DNA of 64,000 nucleotides from Halosimplex aquaticum (GTDB lineage: Archaea; Halobacteriota; Halobacteria; Halobacteriales; Haloarculaceae). Made by a program: the position numbers and the translations under genes. Positions 40,308 through 49,950 of the stretch are shown one piece after another. Location of the stretch: assembly GCF_028747785.1 (NCBI RefSeq), contig NZ_CP118158.1, forward strand, positions 3,534,001 through 3,598,000, written 5' to 3'. The notes below the pieces were generated by a model that was not told the DNA's origin, did no database searches, and saw only the letters and a program-made list of their open reading frames with translations. The stretch's first letter is position 1; the number at the start of each line of letters is the position of its first letter.

Positions 40308-40368
40308 CGACCCTCCGGCCAAAAAGAGGGTCCGAAAGGAACAGGTCGCGCGCCGCCGACCCTCCGGC
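40308..40368 (+). promoter_or_regulatory. thiE leader with alternative pairing repeats
   Basis: CGACCCTCCGGC occurs at 40308-40319 and again at 40357-40368, directly before the thiE ATG. Between them, GAGGGTC (40326-40332) is complementary to GACCCTC in either copy. Pairing with the first leaves the start open; pairing with the second would cover it. It could be an RNA switch or a pair of operator sites. It does not contain the conserved TPP-riboswitch core. Confidence 0.4.
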
Positions 40369-40369
40369 A

Positions 40370-41011
40370 ATGTCCGACTGGGACGTCTATCTCGTCACTG
40401 AAGAGCGCCTCTCGGCGGGTCGCGCGACTACCGATATCGTCGAGGCGGCCGTCGCCGGGGGCGTCGACGTGGTGCAACTGCGGGAGAAAGGTCGGAGCGC
40501 CCGCGAGCGTTACCGTCTCGGACGCGAACTCCGGGCGCTCACCCGTAAGGCCGACGTGACGCTGATCGTCAACGACCGGGTCGACCTGGCGCGGGCGGTC
40601 GACGCCGACGGCGTCCACCTCGGCGACGACGACCTGCCCGTCGAAGTCGCGCGCGAGCAACTGGGGCCGGACGCCGTGATCGGCCGCTCGGTCTCGTTCG
40701 TCGACGACGCCCGCGAGGCCGAACGGGCGGGCGCCGACTACCTCGGCGTCGGCGCGGTCTACGAGACGGGCTCGAAGGACGACATCGACGACGACGAGCA
40801 CGGGATCGGCCCCGAACGCGTCGCGGAAATCGCCGACGCGGTCGATATCCCGGTCGTCGGGATCGGCGGCGTCACCGCCGACAACGCCGGTCCGGTGGTC
40901 GAGGCCGGGGCCGACGGCGTCGCCGTCATCACCGCGATCACCCGCGCCGCCGACCCCGAGGCCGCGACGCGCGAACTCGGCGAGGTCGTTTCCCGGGCGC
41001 GCGGGGACTGA
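40370..41011 (+). CDS. thiE: Thiamine-phosphate synthase
   Basis: A 213-residue TIM barrel that joins hydroxymethylpyrimidine diphosphate and hydroxyethylthiazole phosphate to make thiamine phosphate. Family motifs: DVYLVTEERL, VDVVQLREKG, LIVNDRVDLARAVDADGVHLGDDDLPV, DYLGVGAVYETGSK, and VVGIGGV. Full family length. Divergent from the rhodanese/MBL gene with a 162-nt spacer. Confidence 0.96.
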   Translation: MSDWDVYLVTEERLSAGRATTDIVEAAVAGGVDVVQLREKGRSARERYRLGRELRALTRKADVTLIVNDRVDLARAVDADGVHLGDDDLPVEVAREQLGPDAVIGRSVSFVDDAREAERAGADYLGVGAVYETGSKDDIDDDEHGIGPERVAEIADAVDIPVVGIGGVTADNAGPVVEAGADGVAVITAITRAADPEAATRELGEVVSRARGD

Positions 41012-41040
41012 TTTTTCTCCGCGGCGCGTCACGGTCCAGT

Positions 41041-41235
41041 ATGGGCGAACGCCGCAGTCGGGAGGACCGAATCGCCGCCGACCTCGAATCGATCGCCGCG
41101 CAACTGCGCGAGGGCGAGGCGACGCTGTACGGGTACGAAGTCGACCTCGACGCCGCGGGCCGCGTCCAGCGCGGCGGGATCACCTGCGCGGACGGCTGGT
41201 TCGCCTTCGAGTTCGACGAGCGACGGAAACCGTGA
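41041..41235 (+). CDS. Small conserved-looking protein, unknown
   Basis: A 64-residue protein: a charged helix (RSREDRIAADLESIAAQLREGE) followed by a short beta unit (LYGYEVDLDAAGRVQRGGITCADGWFAFEF). The codon use is haloarchaeal and it starts 29 nt after thiE, so it may be co-transcribed. I do not recognise the family. Confidence 0.6.
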   Translation: MGERRSREDRIAADLESIAAQLREGEATLYGYEVDLDAAGRVQRGGITCADGWFAFEFDERRKP

Positions 41236-41361
41236 CCGCCGCGGCCGCGCAGGAGCGAGACCCGGCCACACCGGGCCACCACTGGCCTCGCCGGATGGCG
41301 AGCCCCCCTCCGCAGATCCGCCGCCCCTAGCTATTCGGCCGCGCACTCCCTACGGGAGCGC

Positions 41362-42714
41362 GTGCAGGACCCTCGCGCCGTCGTTCGTCCGGCCGCCGGC
41401 CGCCGCCGGGCGCTGTTCGCCGTGCTGGTGATCGTCTTCATCGACCTGCTCGGCTTCGGCGTCGTCATCCCGATCCTCCCCTTCTACGTGCGCGACTTCG
41501 GCGCGAGCGACGTGGTCTACGGCCTCCTCGCGGCCTCGTACTCGCTGATGCAGTTCGTCTTCGCGCCGCTGCTCGGACAGCTCTCGGACAGCCGCGGTCG
41601 CCGACCGGTCCTCATGATCTCGCTCGCGGCCAACGCGGTCGCCTGGACGGTGTTCGGCCTCGGCGGCGAGGTCGCGGCGACGGCCGGGACGACCGCCGGG
41701 CTGGCGACGCTCTTCCTCGCGCGGATGCTCGCCGGCGCGATGGGCGGCAACATCGCCACCGCGCAGGCCTACATCGCCGACGTGACGCCCGCGGACCGGC
41801 GCGCCGGCGCGCTCGGCCTCGTCGGCGCCGCCTTCGGCCTCGGGTTCGTCTTCGGACCGGCGCTGGGCTCCGTTCTCGCGAGCGACGGCGCCGTCGCCGG
41901 CGCAGCGGCGGTCTTCCCGGAGTTCCTGCCGGCGACGCGCTTCTCGCTCCCCAGTTTCGGCGCCGCCCTCTTGAGTCTCGTCGCGTTCACGGCGACCTGG
42001 GCGTTCCTGCCCGAACCCGACCGCCGCGCGGGCCCGGCCCGTCGCCCCCGCGTGATTGGCCAGTTCGTCGAGGCGTTCCGGGACGCCACCCTCCGCCCGC
42101 TCGTCGCGGCGTTCCTGGTCGCCTCCGTCGCGTTCTCCGGCATCCAGATCGCCTTCATCCCGTACGTCGCCGACGTGTACGGCTACGACGCCTCGCAGGC
42201 CGGCCTGCTGCTCACCTACGTCGGCGCGCTGGCGGTGTTCAACCAGGGCGTCCTCGTCGGGCGACTGGCCCGCCGCGTTCCCGCCCGCCGCCTCGCGATC
42301 GCCGGCGCGGTCCTGCTCGTCGTCGCGCTCGGCGCGTTCCCCTTCTCGCCGGAGATCGGCCGCGCGTTCCTCGGCGACGTCCGGATACTCGGATTCGGCC
42401 CCCGGGTCGTCGCGCTGCTGGGCGCGCTGACGCTGCTGTCGCTCGGCAACAGCCTGTTGACGGTCGCGCTGACGACGCTCGTCTCGCTCGCGGCCAGCGC
42501 CGACCGGCAGGGGAGCGCCTTCGGCGTCACGCAGGGCGCGGGAAGTCTCGGACGGACCGTCGGCCCGCCGATCATGACCGCCCTCTACGCGGTCGTCGTC
42601 TACTGGTCGCCGTTCGTCCTCGGCGCCCTGCTGACCGTCGGCATCGTCGCCCTCCTGACGACGGTCACCGTCGCCGAGGTCCCGGTCGGCGACCCCGCCG
42701 AGTCCGTCGACTGA
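41362..42714 (+). CDS. MFS transporter (TetA-like drug:H+ antiporter)
   Basis: A 450-residue membrane protein with about 12 helices, starting from GTG. The first helix reads LFAVLVIVFIDLLGFGVVIPILPFY, typical of TetA/Bcr-like carriers. The loop 2-3 motif is GQLSDSRGRRPVL. Helix 5 contains the antiporter motif (GLVGAAFGLGFVFGPALG). It probably exports a small hydrophobic compound; substrate unknown. Confidence 0.92.
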   Translation: MQDPRAVVRPAAGRRRALFAVLVIVFIDLLGFGVVIPILPFYVRDFGASDVVYGLLAASYSLMQFVFAPLLGQLSDSRGRRPVLMISLAANAVAWTVFGLGGEVAATAGTTAGLATLFLARMLAGAMGGNIATAQAYIADVTPADRRAGALGLVGAAFGLGFVFGPALGSVLASDGAVAGAAAVFPEFLPATRFSLPSFGAALLSLVAFTATWAFLPEPDRRAGPARRPRVIGQFVEAFRDATLRPLVAAFLVASVAFSGIQIAFIPYVADVYGYDASQAGLLLTYVGALAVFNQGVLVGRLARRVPARRLAIAGAVLLVVALGAFPFSPEIGRAFLGDVRILGFGPRVVALLGALTLLSLGNSLLTVALTTLVSLAASADRQGSAFGVTQGAGSLGRTVGPPIMTALYAVVVYWSPFVLGALLTVGIVALLTTVTVAEVPVGDPAESVD

Positions 42715-42801
42715 TCGCCGCCCGCACGCGTCCTGCCGGTCCAGCGCCGCGTCTTGCCAGCCGGGCGACGCGTTTGAGTGGCCGGCGTCCGACACTCCGG
42801 T

Positions 42802-43761
42802 ATGAGCGAGTGGACTCTGGCGGACACGCCCGACCTCTCGGGGAAGACGATCGTGGTCACGGGGGCCAACAGCGGGATCGGATACGAGGCGACCGGCATG
42901 TTCGCGGTGAAGGGCGCCACGGTCGTGATGGCGTGTCGGAGCACGGACCGCGGCGAGCGCGCCGCGGACGACATCCGCGTTCGGCTCTCCGATCCGGACC
43001 TCGACGTGCGCGAGTGCGACCTGGCCGACCTCTCGTCGGTCGAGTCGTTCGCCGAGGGCGTCCGCGCCGACTACGACGAGTTGCACGTCCTCTGTAACAA
43101 CGCCGGCGTGATGGCGATCCCGCGCTCGGAGACCGCCGACGGCTTCGAGACGCAGTTCGGCGTCAACCACCTCGGCCACTTCGCGCTGACCGGTCACCTC
43201 CTCGACCGACTCGTCGAGACGGCCGGCGAGGCGCGCGTCGTCACCCAGTCCAGCGGCGTCCACGAGCGCGGCGAGATCGACTTCGCGGACCTCGGCCACG
43301 AGGACGCCTACGGGAAGTGGGAGGCCTACGCCCAGTCGAAACTCGCCAACGTCCTCTTCGCCTACGAGCTCCAGCGCCGCCTCGACGCCGCCGGGATCGC
43401 GGACACGCTCTCGGCGGCTTGCCACCCCGGCTACGCGGACACCGAGCTCCAGGGGCGCGGGCCCGAACAGGAGGGGTCGACGCTCAAGCGATACGCGATG
43501 GCCGCCCTCAACGCCGTGTTCGCCCAATCTGCCGAGAAGGGGACGCTCCCGCTGGTGTACGCCGCTACGGCGCCCGAGGTCGACGGGGGCGACTACGTCG
43601 GTCCCGGCGGCCTGTTCGGCATGCGCGGCCACCCGGAGAAACAGCGCTCCAGCGACGCCTCCTACGACCGGGAGGACGCCGAGCGGCTCTGGACCGTCTC
43701 CGAGGACCGCACCGGCGTCACCTACGACTTCGACGCGCTCGCCGACGTCGCCGAGGCGTGA
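42802..43761 (+). CDS. Short-chain dehydrogenase/reductase (retinol-dehydrogenase-like)
   Basis: A 319-residue SDR. Cofactor motif TGANSGIG at 20-27, NNAG, catalytic Ser in TQSSGVH, and YAQSKLAN. Residue patterns (GFETQFGVNHLGHFALT) fit the WW-domain/retinol dehydrogenase-like branch. NADP(H) use is likely. Start at MSEWTLAD, chosen over an upstream in-frame GTG. Substrate unknown. Confidence 0.93.
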   Translation: MSEWTLADTPDLSGKTIVVTGANSGIGYEATGMFAVKGATVVMACRSTDRGERAADDIRVRLSDPDLDVRECDLADLSSVESFAEGVRADYDELHVLCNNAGVMAIPRSETADGFETQFGVNHLGHFALTGHLLDRLVETAGEARVVTQSSGVHERGEIDFADLGHEDAYGKWEAYAQSKLANVLFAYELQRRLDAAGIADTLSAACHPGYADTELQGRGPEQEGSTLKRYAMAALNAVFAQSAEKGTLPLVYAATAPEVDGGDYVGPGGLFGMRGHPEKQRSSDASYDREDAERLWTVSEDRTGVTYDFDALADVAEA

Positions 43762-43797
43762 CGGGCAATCACCGCGGCGGCGTTCGGACGCGCCCGC

Positions 43798-44610
43798 TCA
43801 CCAGTTCCAGGGGCCGTGGTCAGGGTCGATCTCCCGGTGGCGCCGGTCGATGGAGTCGATGCGCTCGATGTCCTCCTCGTCCAGTTCGAGGTCCCGAGCG
43901 GCGAGGTTCTGCTCCATGTGCTCGCGGCTGCTCGCCTTCGGGATGGCGGCGACGTTGTCGTGCGAGAGGACCCACGCGAGGCTGACCTGCGCGGGCGTCG
44001 CGTCGTGTTTCTCCGCCACGTCCTGCACCTCGGGCGCTTCGAGCGCCGCGCCCTTCCCGAGCGGCGAGTACGCGACCAGCCAGTGGTCGTGTTCCTGGGC
44101 GTACTCGACTAACTCCTCCTGCGGGAGCAGCGGGTGCATCTCGACCTGATGAGCGAACAGCGGCACGTCGAGGAACTCGCGCGCCTCGTCGAGCAGTTCG
44201 GGGGTGAAGTTCGAGAGGCCGATGTTCCGGGTCTTGCCCTCCTCGTAGGCGGCCTCGAACGCCGGCAGGACATCCTCGTGACTGTAGATCCCCGACGGCC
44301 AGTGGACGTAGAGGAGGTCCACGGCGTCGACGCCGAGTCGGTCGAGACAGCCGTCGATGGCGTCGGACACCTGCTCGGGCTCCGGAGGGACGTCGTGGTG
44401 GACGGTCTTCGTCGAGAGCCAGACGTCCTCGCGGTCGACGTCGCTGTCGCGGATCCCCTGGCCGACGTACTGTTCGTTCTCGTAGACCTGCGCGGTGTCG
44501 ACGTGGCGGAACCCCACGTCGAGGGCGGTGCTGACGTTCCCGCGCCACTGCTCGCGGTTGTCGTCGGAGTACGTACCGAGTCCGAGTCGCGGTAGAGAAT
44601 CGAGCGGCAT
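43798..44610 (-). CDS. Aldo/keto reductase (2,5-diketogluconate reductase-like)
   Basis: A 270-residue AKR of the short AKR5 type. Catalytic residues: Asp and Tyr in VDTAQVYENEQYVGQ, Lys in LSTKTVHHD, and His in LLYVHWPSG. The C-terminal cofactor segment is AAIPKASSREHMEQNLAA. It is distinct from the 314-residue AKR at 7943. Start at MPLDSLPRLGLGTYS. Convergent with the SDR gene. Confidence 0.93.
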   Translation of the reverse strand: MPLDSLPRLGLGTYSDDNREQWRGNVSTALDVGFRHVDTAQVYENEQYVGQGIRDSDVDREDVWLSTKTVHHDVPPEPEQVSDAIDGCLDRLGVDAVDLLYVHWPSGIYSHEDVLPAFEAAYEEGKTRNIGLSNFTPELLDEAREFLDVPLFAHQVEMHPLLPQEELVEYAQEHDHWLVAYSPLGKGAALEAPEVQDVAEKHDATPAQVSLAWVLSHDNVAAIPKASSREHMEQNLAARDLELDEEDIERIDSIDRRHREIDPDHGPWNW

Positions 44611-44691
44611 GGACCGGTGTTGTGGCGACTCCCGCTTCACTGTTCTGTCTGCCGCCGGATCTTCCGGTTCCCGCGCCCGCGACGGCCGCGC

Positions 44692-45819
44692 TCAGAGGTA
44701 CGGCGCGAGCCCGGTCGCCTGTGCGAGCGTCAGCCCGCTCGCGAGCGCACCGAGGAGGTAGCCGGCGATAGTCCCGCCGTTCAACAGCGGCAGTCCGGCG
44801 TGGGCGCGGCCCTTGAGTACCATCCACAGCAGGACGACCAGCCCGGCGGTCGTCCCCACCATCGCGGTGAGCGCCGGGAGCGTCGCGGGGATCCCCAGCA
44901 GGTCGACCGTCGGAACGGAGTCGGGGGCGAAAAACGCCGCGCTCGCCACGAGCACCGACGGGATCACCGCGTCGCCGAGACCGATGAACAGCGCCTCGCG
45001 GTCGATGGCGAGGTCCTCGGCTTCCCCCTCGTCCTCCCGCACTGTTTCGCCGTCCCGTCCGTCCGCTTCGGCTCGCCCTTCGGCCGAGCCGTCCGTCTCG
45101 ACCGCCCGAGCGGTCTCGTTCTCCCCGATGCGGTCGCCGTCCGCACCGTCGTCTTCGCCTCCGGGCCCGTCCTCGCCGTCGCTGACGGTGTCGGGAGCGC
45201 CGCTGTCGAGGTAGGAGTACGACAGCGAGAGCGGGACGACGAGGACGATGGGGACCTTGAGCTCCATCACACCGGAGGCGAGCGTGAGCATGTGTTCGGT
45301 GCCGTAGACGCTGATGGCGTCGTAGACGGCGAGGACGGTCAGCAGGAGCAACGCCGGGAGCACGCCGAAACTGATCCCGAACAGCGCCGCCGCGCCGGCG
45401 CCCATGACGATCCCTGCGGCGTCGATGACGTACCACTCTGGGTGGAACCACAGGGCGAGGCCGAGGGCGGCGCCGCCGGCCCACGCGACGGCGTTGAGTT
45501 CGACGCCGCCGACCGGGACGGTCACGACCGGCGGCACGAGCACGCGCAGGACGAACAGGCCGACGTACGCGCCGGTGCCGACCAGCAGCAGGCGCAGGAG
45601 CTGATCGACCCCGTACCGGATGATCAACAGCATGACGCCCGTCATCACGAGGATGAACGCCACGTAGACGAGGGTGTTCGTCGGGTTCTGCGGGTCCTCG
45701 ACGGCCTGGTAGCCCGCGTCCTGAAAGGGCCCGACCAGCGCGAGCGCCCCGAGTTGCACGAGCACGAATATCCCGACGATAGCTCCGGAAGCGACGTAGG
45801 CGCGCGTCCGCTGGTCCAT
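44692..45819 (-). CDS. Presenilin-type intramembrane aspartyl protease (PSH)
   Basis: A 375-residue membrane protein with about nine helices. Both catalytic aspartates are visible: YD in VLAVYDAISVYG and GLGD in LFIGLGDAVIPSVL. The PAL-like region is GLPLLNGGTIAGYLLG. Between them, a long acidic cytoplasmic loop (about residues 205-265) is specific to haloarchaea. It should cleave membrane-spanning segments, such as signal peptide remnants. The ATG at 45819 is preferred to a GTG two codons upstream. Confidence 0.92.
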   Translation of the reverse strand: MDQRTRAYVASGAIVGIFVLVQLGALALVGPFQDAGYQAVEDPQNPTNTLVYVAFILVMTGVMLLIIRYGVDQLLRLLLVGTGAYVGLFVLRVLVPPVVTVPVGGVELNAVAWAGGAALGLALWFHPEWYVIDAAGIVMGAGAAALFGISFGVLPALLLLTVLAVYDAISVYGTEHMLTLASGVMELKVPIVLVVPLSLSYSYLDSGAPDTVSDGEDGPGGEDDGADGDRIGENETARAVETDGSAEGRAEADGRDGETVREDEGEAEDLAIDREALFIGLGDAVIPSVLVASAAFFAPDSVPTVDLLGIPATLPALTAMVGTTAGLVVLLWMVLKGRAHAGLPLLNGGTIAGYLLGALASGLTLAQATGLAPYL

Positions 45820-45951
45820 GTGCACACCTCGCCCACGATTCGTTTGAGGGTTACGGCCGACGAGTCGCCGACTACCGCCGTCGCGCCCGCGTCGACGGCG
45901 GAGCGGTCGTGCGACCGGGCCGAGCGGGATGGCGACGCCGTCGTCGGTCGC

Positions 45952-46857
45952 TCAGCCGAGTCGCTCTCCCAACAGCGGCGCGCCGACGGCGCCGCCCACG
46001 GCCACGGCGGTCCCGGAGAACGTGAGCGCGAGCGGCGGCTCGAACGCCTCGATGGCGCTGAAGAGGACGCCTGCGGCGGCGAGGATAGCGAACCCGGCGA
46101 CCACCTCTCGCCGGTCGGTCGGGTGGGCCGGCGTCGAGTCGGCGACGAGCCGCCACACGAGCCAGCCGCCGACGGCGCCGCCGATGGCCGCCACGCTGTC
46201 GAACGTGACCCCGTTGAGGAGGCCGAGCGCGCCGGTCGCGACCGCGACGCCCAGGACCCGCCCCGGGTCGGTTCCGCGGTCGGCGAACCGGTAGAGCGCG
46301 CCGAGGAGGACCACGCCGACGGCCGCCCCGACGACGACGTCGACGAGGTAGTGGACGCCGAGGACGAGCCGCGAGAACGAGACGAGCACGACCACCGCGG
46401 CGGCGCCCGCGACTCGCCGACGGAACGACCACCGGTCGAGGACCAGCGCCAGTCCGCCCCAGACCATCGTGCTGCCGAGCGCGTGGCCGCTCGGGAACCC
46501 GGGGCCGTCGGCGGTGGTGGCGCTCTCGAACAGGGCGTCGAACGCCTCCGGGAACACCGCCACCTCGGGCGGTTCCATCGCCCCCGGCGGCCGACCGAGC
46601 CCGAAGAACGTCTTGAGCGCGCCGATGACGGCGACGTAGGTGAGCGCGAGCGCGAAGACGAACAGCGCGCGGCGGCGGTCGACACCCCAGAGCGGGAACT
46701 CCTCGCCGGCGACGAAGAGCGTGCCGCCGAGGACGAACAGGAACCACCCGTCTCCGAGCTGGGTGACCAGTCCGAACAGCAGGACGACCGGCCACTCCGC
46801 CAGGCTGTGGATAGCCTCCGTGACGCCGATGCCGCGGTCGCCGCCGAACAGTTGCAT
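45952..46857 (-). CDS. PAP2-family membrane phosphatase
   Basis: A 301-residue membrane protein with the three-part phosphatase signature: KTFFGLGRPP, PSGHALG, and SRLVLGVHYLVDV. The active site faces outside. Likely dephosphorylates polyprenyl or lipid phosphates, for example in dolichol recycling. After the signature come four more helices of unknown use. Confidence 0.92.
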   Translation of the reverse strand: MQLFGGDRGIGVTEAIHSLAEWPVVLLFGLVTQLGDGWFLFVLGGTLFVAGEEFPLWGVDRRRALFVFALALTYVAVIGALKTFFGLGRPPGAMEPPEVAVFPEAFDALFESATTADGPGFPSGHALGSTMVWGGLALVLDRWSFRRRVAGAAAVVVLVSFSRLVLGVHYLVDVVVGAAVGVVLLGALYRFADRGTDPGRVLGVAVATGALGLLNGVTFDSVAAIGGAVGGWLVWRLVADSTPAHPTDRREVVAGFAILAAAGVLFSAIEAFEPPLALTFSGTAVAVGGAVGAPLLGERLG

Positions 46858-46930
46858 CTAGTTCAGATCCGGACCGGCACGGTGTAAGATCCGGGGCGAC
46901 AGATGCAGGCCCGCGCTCGCACCGGGTCGC

Positions 46931-47158
46931 CTACCGCGCGTACAGCGGGGTCCCGACGAGGGCGGGCAGATGCACGTCGTCGTCGGCTGTGACGGCCAGG
47001 TACGGCCGGTCGACCGGGCCGAACACGTCCACGACCCGGCCCAGGTGGTCGAGGTTCTCGTCCACGACGGGCGTGCCGATGTCGACGTGGTCGTCGTCCG
47101 GCGCGCGGACGATTGCGAGGTGCTGTGCGATCCGGACGACCTCGCCGACTCGTTTCAC
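46931..47158 (-). CDS. gar1: H/ACA RNP component Gar1
   Basis: A 75-residue protein starting from GTG (MKRVGEVVRIAQ). The six-stranded barrel core reads LAIVRAPDDDHVDIGTPVVDENLDHLGRVVDVFGPVDRPYLAV, the hallmark of archaeal Gar1. It supports Cbf5 in RNA-guided pseudouridylation. It lies 19 nt after srp19, a gene pair conserved in haloarchaea. Confidence 0.95.
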   Translation of the reverse strand: MKRVGEVVRIAQHLAIVRAPDDDHVDIGTPVVDENLDHLGRVVDVFGPVDRPYLAVTADDDVHLPALVGTPLYAR

Positions 47159-47177
47159 GGCTCGACCCTCCGGCGGG

Positions 47178-47456
47178 TCATTCGCGAATGACGCCGAGAT
47201 AGGCGGCGACGGCGCCGAGCAGGTCGGTCTTGCTGGCGTCGTCGGCGTCCTTGACGAGGACGCGCCCGCGGGGTTCGTACTCGCGGGGGTAGGTCTTGTC
47301 GCGCTCGATCACGGCGTCGTAGCCGACCTGCTGGACGGCCTGTGCGATCTCGTCGACCGTCGGCTCCGGGACCGCCAGATCCGTCGACACGCGACGCCCC
47401 TCGCTGCGGGTGCGGGTGGCGTCGAGCGCCGCGGGCCAGATGACGTTCTCGACCAT
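47178..47456 (-). CDS. srp19: Signal recognition particle protein SRP19
   Basis: A 92-residue protein ([41 protein letters not shown] in part): the IWP start, the R-rich RRV segment and [12 protein letters not shown] identify SRP19, which binds 7S RNA and helps SRP54 loading. Upstream gene of the srp19-gar1 pair. Confidence 0.95.
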   Translation of the reverse strand: MVENVIWPAALDATRTRSEGRRVSTDLAVPEPTVDEIAQAVQQVGYDAVIERDKTYPREYEPRGRVLVKDADDASKTDLLGAVAAYLGVIRE

Positions 47457-47563
47457 ACGCGGCCCTGAGAACCCGCCTACGTAAGGGTCTTTCCGGTCGG
47501 CGCGACCCGCGGCGAAAAAAGGTCGGTCGGCGTCCGCTCTATCGGCGGACCGCGGTCGCCGTC

Positions 47564-48787
47564 CTATCGGCGTCGCCGGGCGAACAGCGCGCCGGCGAGC
47601 AGCGCGACGAGCGCGGTCGCGGCCGTGAAGCCGGGGCCGCCGTCACTGGTCGTCTCGGCGACCGGCGTCTCGGTGTCGGTCGGCGTGGCGCCCGTCTCTG
47701 CGGTCGCCGTGGGCGTCGCGTCACCGCTCTCGGCCGTGGCTGTCTCGGTCGGCTCGGCGGTCGTCGCGGTCGACGTCGGACATGAGACCGGCTGCGGTGT
47801 CTCGACCGCCGAGAAGTCCACGTTCTCGTAGGCCTCGGGGTGGAACGCCTGGGCCATCTTCTTCAGCGGCTGGACGTTCCGCGGGCCGTTCTGTGTCATG
47901 AAGTTGCGGTTCACCTGGACGATGTTCCCCTCCTGAACGGCCGTCGACTGGTTGAACGCTGCCGTCTTCGGGACCGTGCCGAACTGGCCGTTCTGGACGA
48001 TCCACTCGGGGTCTTTCTGCGCGACGATCTCGTCGCTGAGCTGGCCGTACCCGTTGCTGGTGTTGATCTCGCCCGCGGCGATGTTGTTCCCGCCCGCGGC
48101 CTCGATCAGCCGGCCGACGAAGGTGTTCTCGCCGGCGGTCCAGCCGCCCCCGAGAGAGAAGTACACGCGGGGGTTCTCCTCGTCGCTCACGGCGTCACGG
48201 ACGGCCTGGACCTGTCCCTGCATCCGGGCGCTGGTCCGTCCGGCCTCCTCGTAGTTCCCGGTGAGCTGACCGTACAGTTCGATTTTCGCGTACACGTCCT
48301 CCAGGTTGTCGGCCTCCTCGAAGCGGTATACCGTCAAGCCGCTGTCGCGCAGGGTCTGGACCGTCTCGTTCGAGATCACGTTCGGTGCGAGCACCAGGTC
48401 GGGCTCGGCACCGACGACGGCCTCGTTGATGACCGTGCTGTCGTTGGTGGCGACGTCCGTCTTGCCCTCGCGCCCGTCGAGGTAGGAGGTGTACTGGTTG
48501 ATGGGCAGCCCGACGACCTCGTCGTGCGCGCCGATGTCCCAGAGTATCTGGGCGGCGCTCGGCGCGAGCGCGACGAGTCTGTCGGGGTCCTCTTCGATCG
48601 TTACTTCCGTTCCGCTCGCGTCAGTTACTGTCATCGGGTAGGTGCAGTGTGAGTCCGCGAGGCCGCTCGCACTCGCGCTCGCTGCACCCGATCCGGCGCC
48701 GACGCCCGCCGCCGCCGGGGTCGCGACCGCCCCGAACGCGGCGACGAGCACCAGCGCGGCACCGACGACTGCTGTCGCGTCTCTCAT
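47564..48787 (-). CDS. btuF: Cobalamin-type ABC substrate-binding protein, PGF-CTERM anchored
   Basis: A 407-residue exported protein. A signal peptide ([21 protein letters not shown]) precedes [40 protein letters not shown], the start of BtuF/FecB-like clamps. Two alpha/beta lobes are linked by a helix; the fold is complete by about 330. A Thr/Glu/Ala linker and a PGF-CTERM signal ([10 protein letters not shown], helix, RRRR) follow, so it is lipid-anchored by archaeosortase rather than by a lipobox. Divergent from btuC, which supports cobalamin (or a similar corrinoid or iron chelate) as substrate. Confidence 0.92.
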   Translation of the reverse strand: MRDATAVVGAALVLVAAFGAVATPAAAGVGAGSGAASASASGLADSHCTYPMTVTDASGTEVTIEEDPDRLVALAPSAAQILWDIGAHDEVVGLPINQYTSYLDGREGKTDVATNDSTVINEAVVGAEPDLVLAPNVISNETVQTLRDSGLTVYRFEEADNLEDVYAKIELYGQLTGNYEEAGRTSARMQGQVQAVRDAVSDEENPRVYFSLGGGWTAGENTFVGRLIEAAGGNNIAAGEINTSNGYGQLSDEIVAQKDPEWIVQNGQFGTVPKTAAFNQSTAVQEGNIVQVNRNFMTQNGPRNVQPLKKMAQAFHPEAYENVDFSAVETPQPVSCPTSTATTAEPTETATAESGDATPTATAETGATPTDTETPVAETTSDGGPGFTAATALVALLAGALFARRRR

Positions 48788-48843
48788 GGCGTCTGTGGCT
48801 GTGCCTCTTTGCAATAAATACTTACCTACTGCAACCAGACTTG
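48788..48843. promoter_or_regulatory. Shared divergent promoter of btuF and btuC
   Basis: The whole spacer is 56 nt. In its middle, GCAATAAATAC (48811-48821) reads ATAAATA on one strand and TATTTAT on the other. It lies about 30 nt from the ATG of btuF on the left and about 30 nt from the ATG of btuC on the right. One AT element thus seems to serve both directions. Confidence 0.65.
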
Positions 48844-49950
48844 ATGACCATGAACGTCCGGACTAGGGCGACCGGGTGGTCGGTCGGGCTGACCGCGGTG
48901 CTGGTCGCCGTCGCGCTGGTCAGCGCGACCAGGGGCCCGGTCGCGGTCCCGCTCCCAGAGGTCGCGAAAGCCGCGCTCAACGCCGTCGGGATCCCGACCG
49001 GCGTCCGCTTCGGGACCGGAACCGTCGCCCTCTTCGGTGCCACGGTCTCGGTGCCGGTTCCGGACCCCTCCTACACGTACCTCTTCTCGTTCCCTGTCGA
49101 CTCGACCCAGGAGACCATCGTCCGGCGGATCCGACTGCCGCGGATCGCCCTCGGGGCGACGGTCGGGTTCGCGCTGGCATCGGCCGGCACGGTGATGCAG
49201 GGATTTTTCCGGAACCCGATGGCCGACCCCTCGATCATCGGCGTCTCCTCGGGCGCCGCGGTCGGCGCCGTCGCCACGATCGCGCTGTCGTTTTCCGGGC
49301 CCTACAGCATCCAAGCCGCCGCGTTCGTCGGCGCGATCGTCGCCGCCTTCGCCGTCTACGTCATCGCTACCGAGGGGGGCCGGACCCCCGTGGCGACGCT
49401 CCTCCTCGCGGGCGTCGCGATCCAGACGTTCCTCGGCGCGGTCGTCTCGTATCTCCTCCTCCAGGCCGGCGAGAGCCTCGAACAGGCGCTCTACTGGCTG
49501 ATGGGGCGACTCCACAACGCGGCGTGGTCGGACGTGGCCGTCACCGCCCCCGTCGCGCTGGTCTGTTTCGCCGTCCTCCTCGCGTACGGGCGAGACCTCA
49601 ACGTCCTCTTGCTCGGCGAGGAGGACGCCCACACGCTCGGGATCGAGGTCGAACGAACGAAGCGGATCCTGCTCACGGTGTCGAGCGTCACCACGGCCGC
49701 GGCCGTCGCCGTCGCCGGCTCCATCGGCTTCGTCGGCCTCATCGTCCCGCACATGATGCGCCTCGTCGTCGGTCCGGACCACCGGATCTTGCTCCCGACC
49801 AGCGCCATCGCCGGCGCTGCCTTCCTCGTCGCGACGGACACCGTCGCGCGCTCCGGCAGCGTCGAGGTCCCGGTCGGCATCGTCACCGCCGCGCTGGGCG
49901 CGCCCTTCTTCCTCTATCTCCTGCGGACCCGGGAGGTGCACTCGCTGTGA
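48844..49950 (+). CDS. btuC: Cobalamin ABC transporter permease
   Basis: A 368-residue FecCD/BtuC-family permease with about ten helices. Conserved parts: [46 protein letters not shown], and the coupling-helix motif [23 protein letters not shown] (both given in short blocks). A second ATG six nt in (MNVRTRA) is possible. The stop overlaps the next start (GTGA), so translation of permease and ATPase is coupled. Confidence 0.94.
   Translation: MTMNVRTRATGWSVGLTAVLVAVALVSATRGPVAVPLPEVAKAALNAVGIPTGVRFGTGTVALFGATVSVPVPDPSYTYLFSFPVDSTQETIVRRIRLPRIALGATVGFALASAGTVMQGFFRNPMADPSIIGVSSGAAVGAVATIALSFSGPYSIQAAAFVGAIVAAFAVYVIATEGGRTPVATLLLAGVAIQTFLGAVVSYLLLQAGESLEQALYWLMGRLHNAAWSDVAVTAPVALVCFAVLLAYGRDLNVLLLGEEDAHTLGIEVERTKRILLTVSSVTTAAAVAVAGSIGFVGLIVPHMMRLVVGPDHRILLPTSAIAGAAFLVATDTVARSGSVEVPVGIVTAALGAPFFLYLLRTREVHSL

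Noticed and set aside
40230..40369. TPP riboswitch ahead of thiE
   Set aside because: The conserved riboswitch core elements are not found; only the short repeats described are present.
44617..46887. A 756-codon plus-strand frame over the presenilin and PAP2 genes
   Set aside because: Product is Glu/Arg/Asp-rich nonsense; both minus-strand genes have catalytic motifs.
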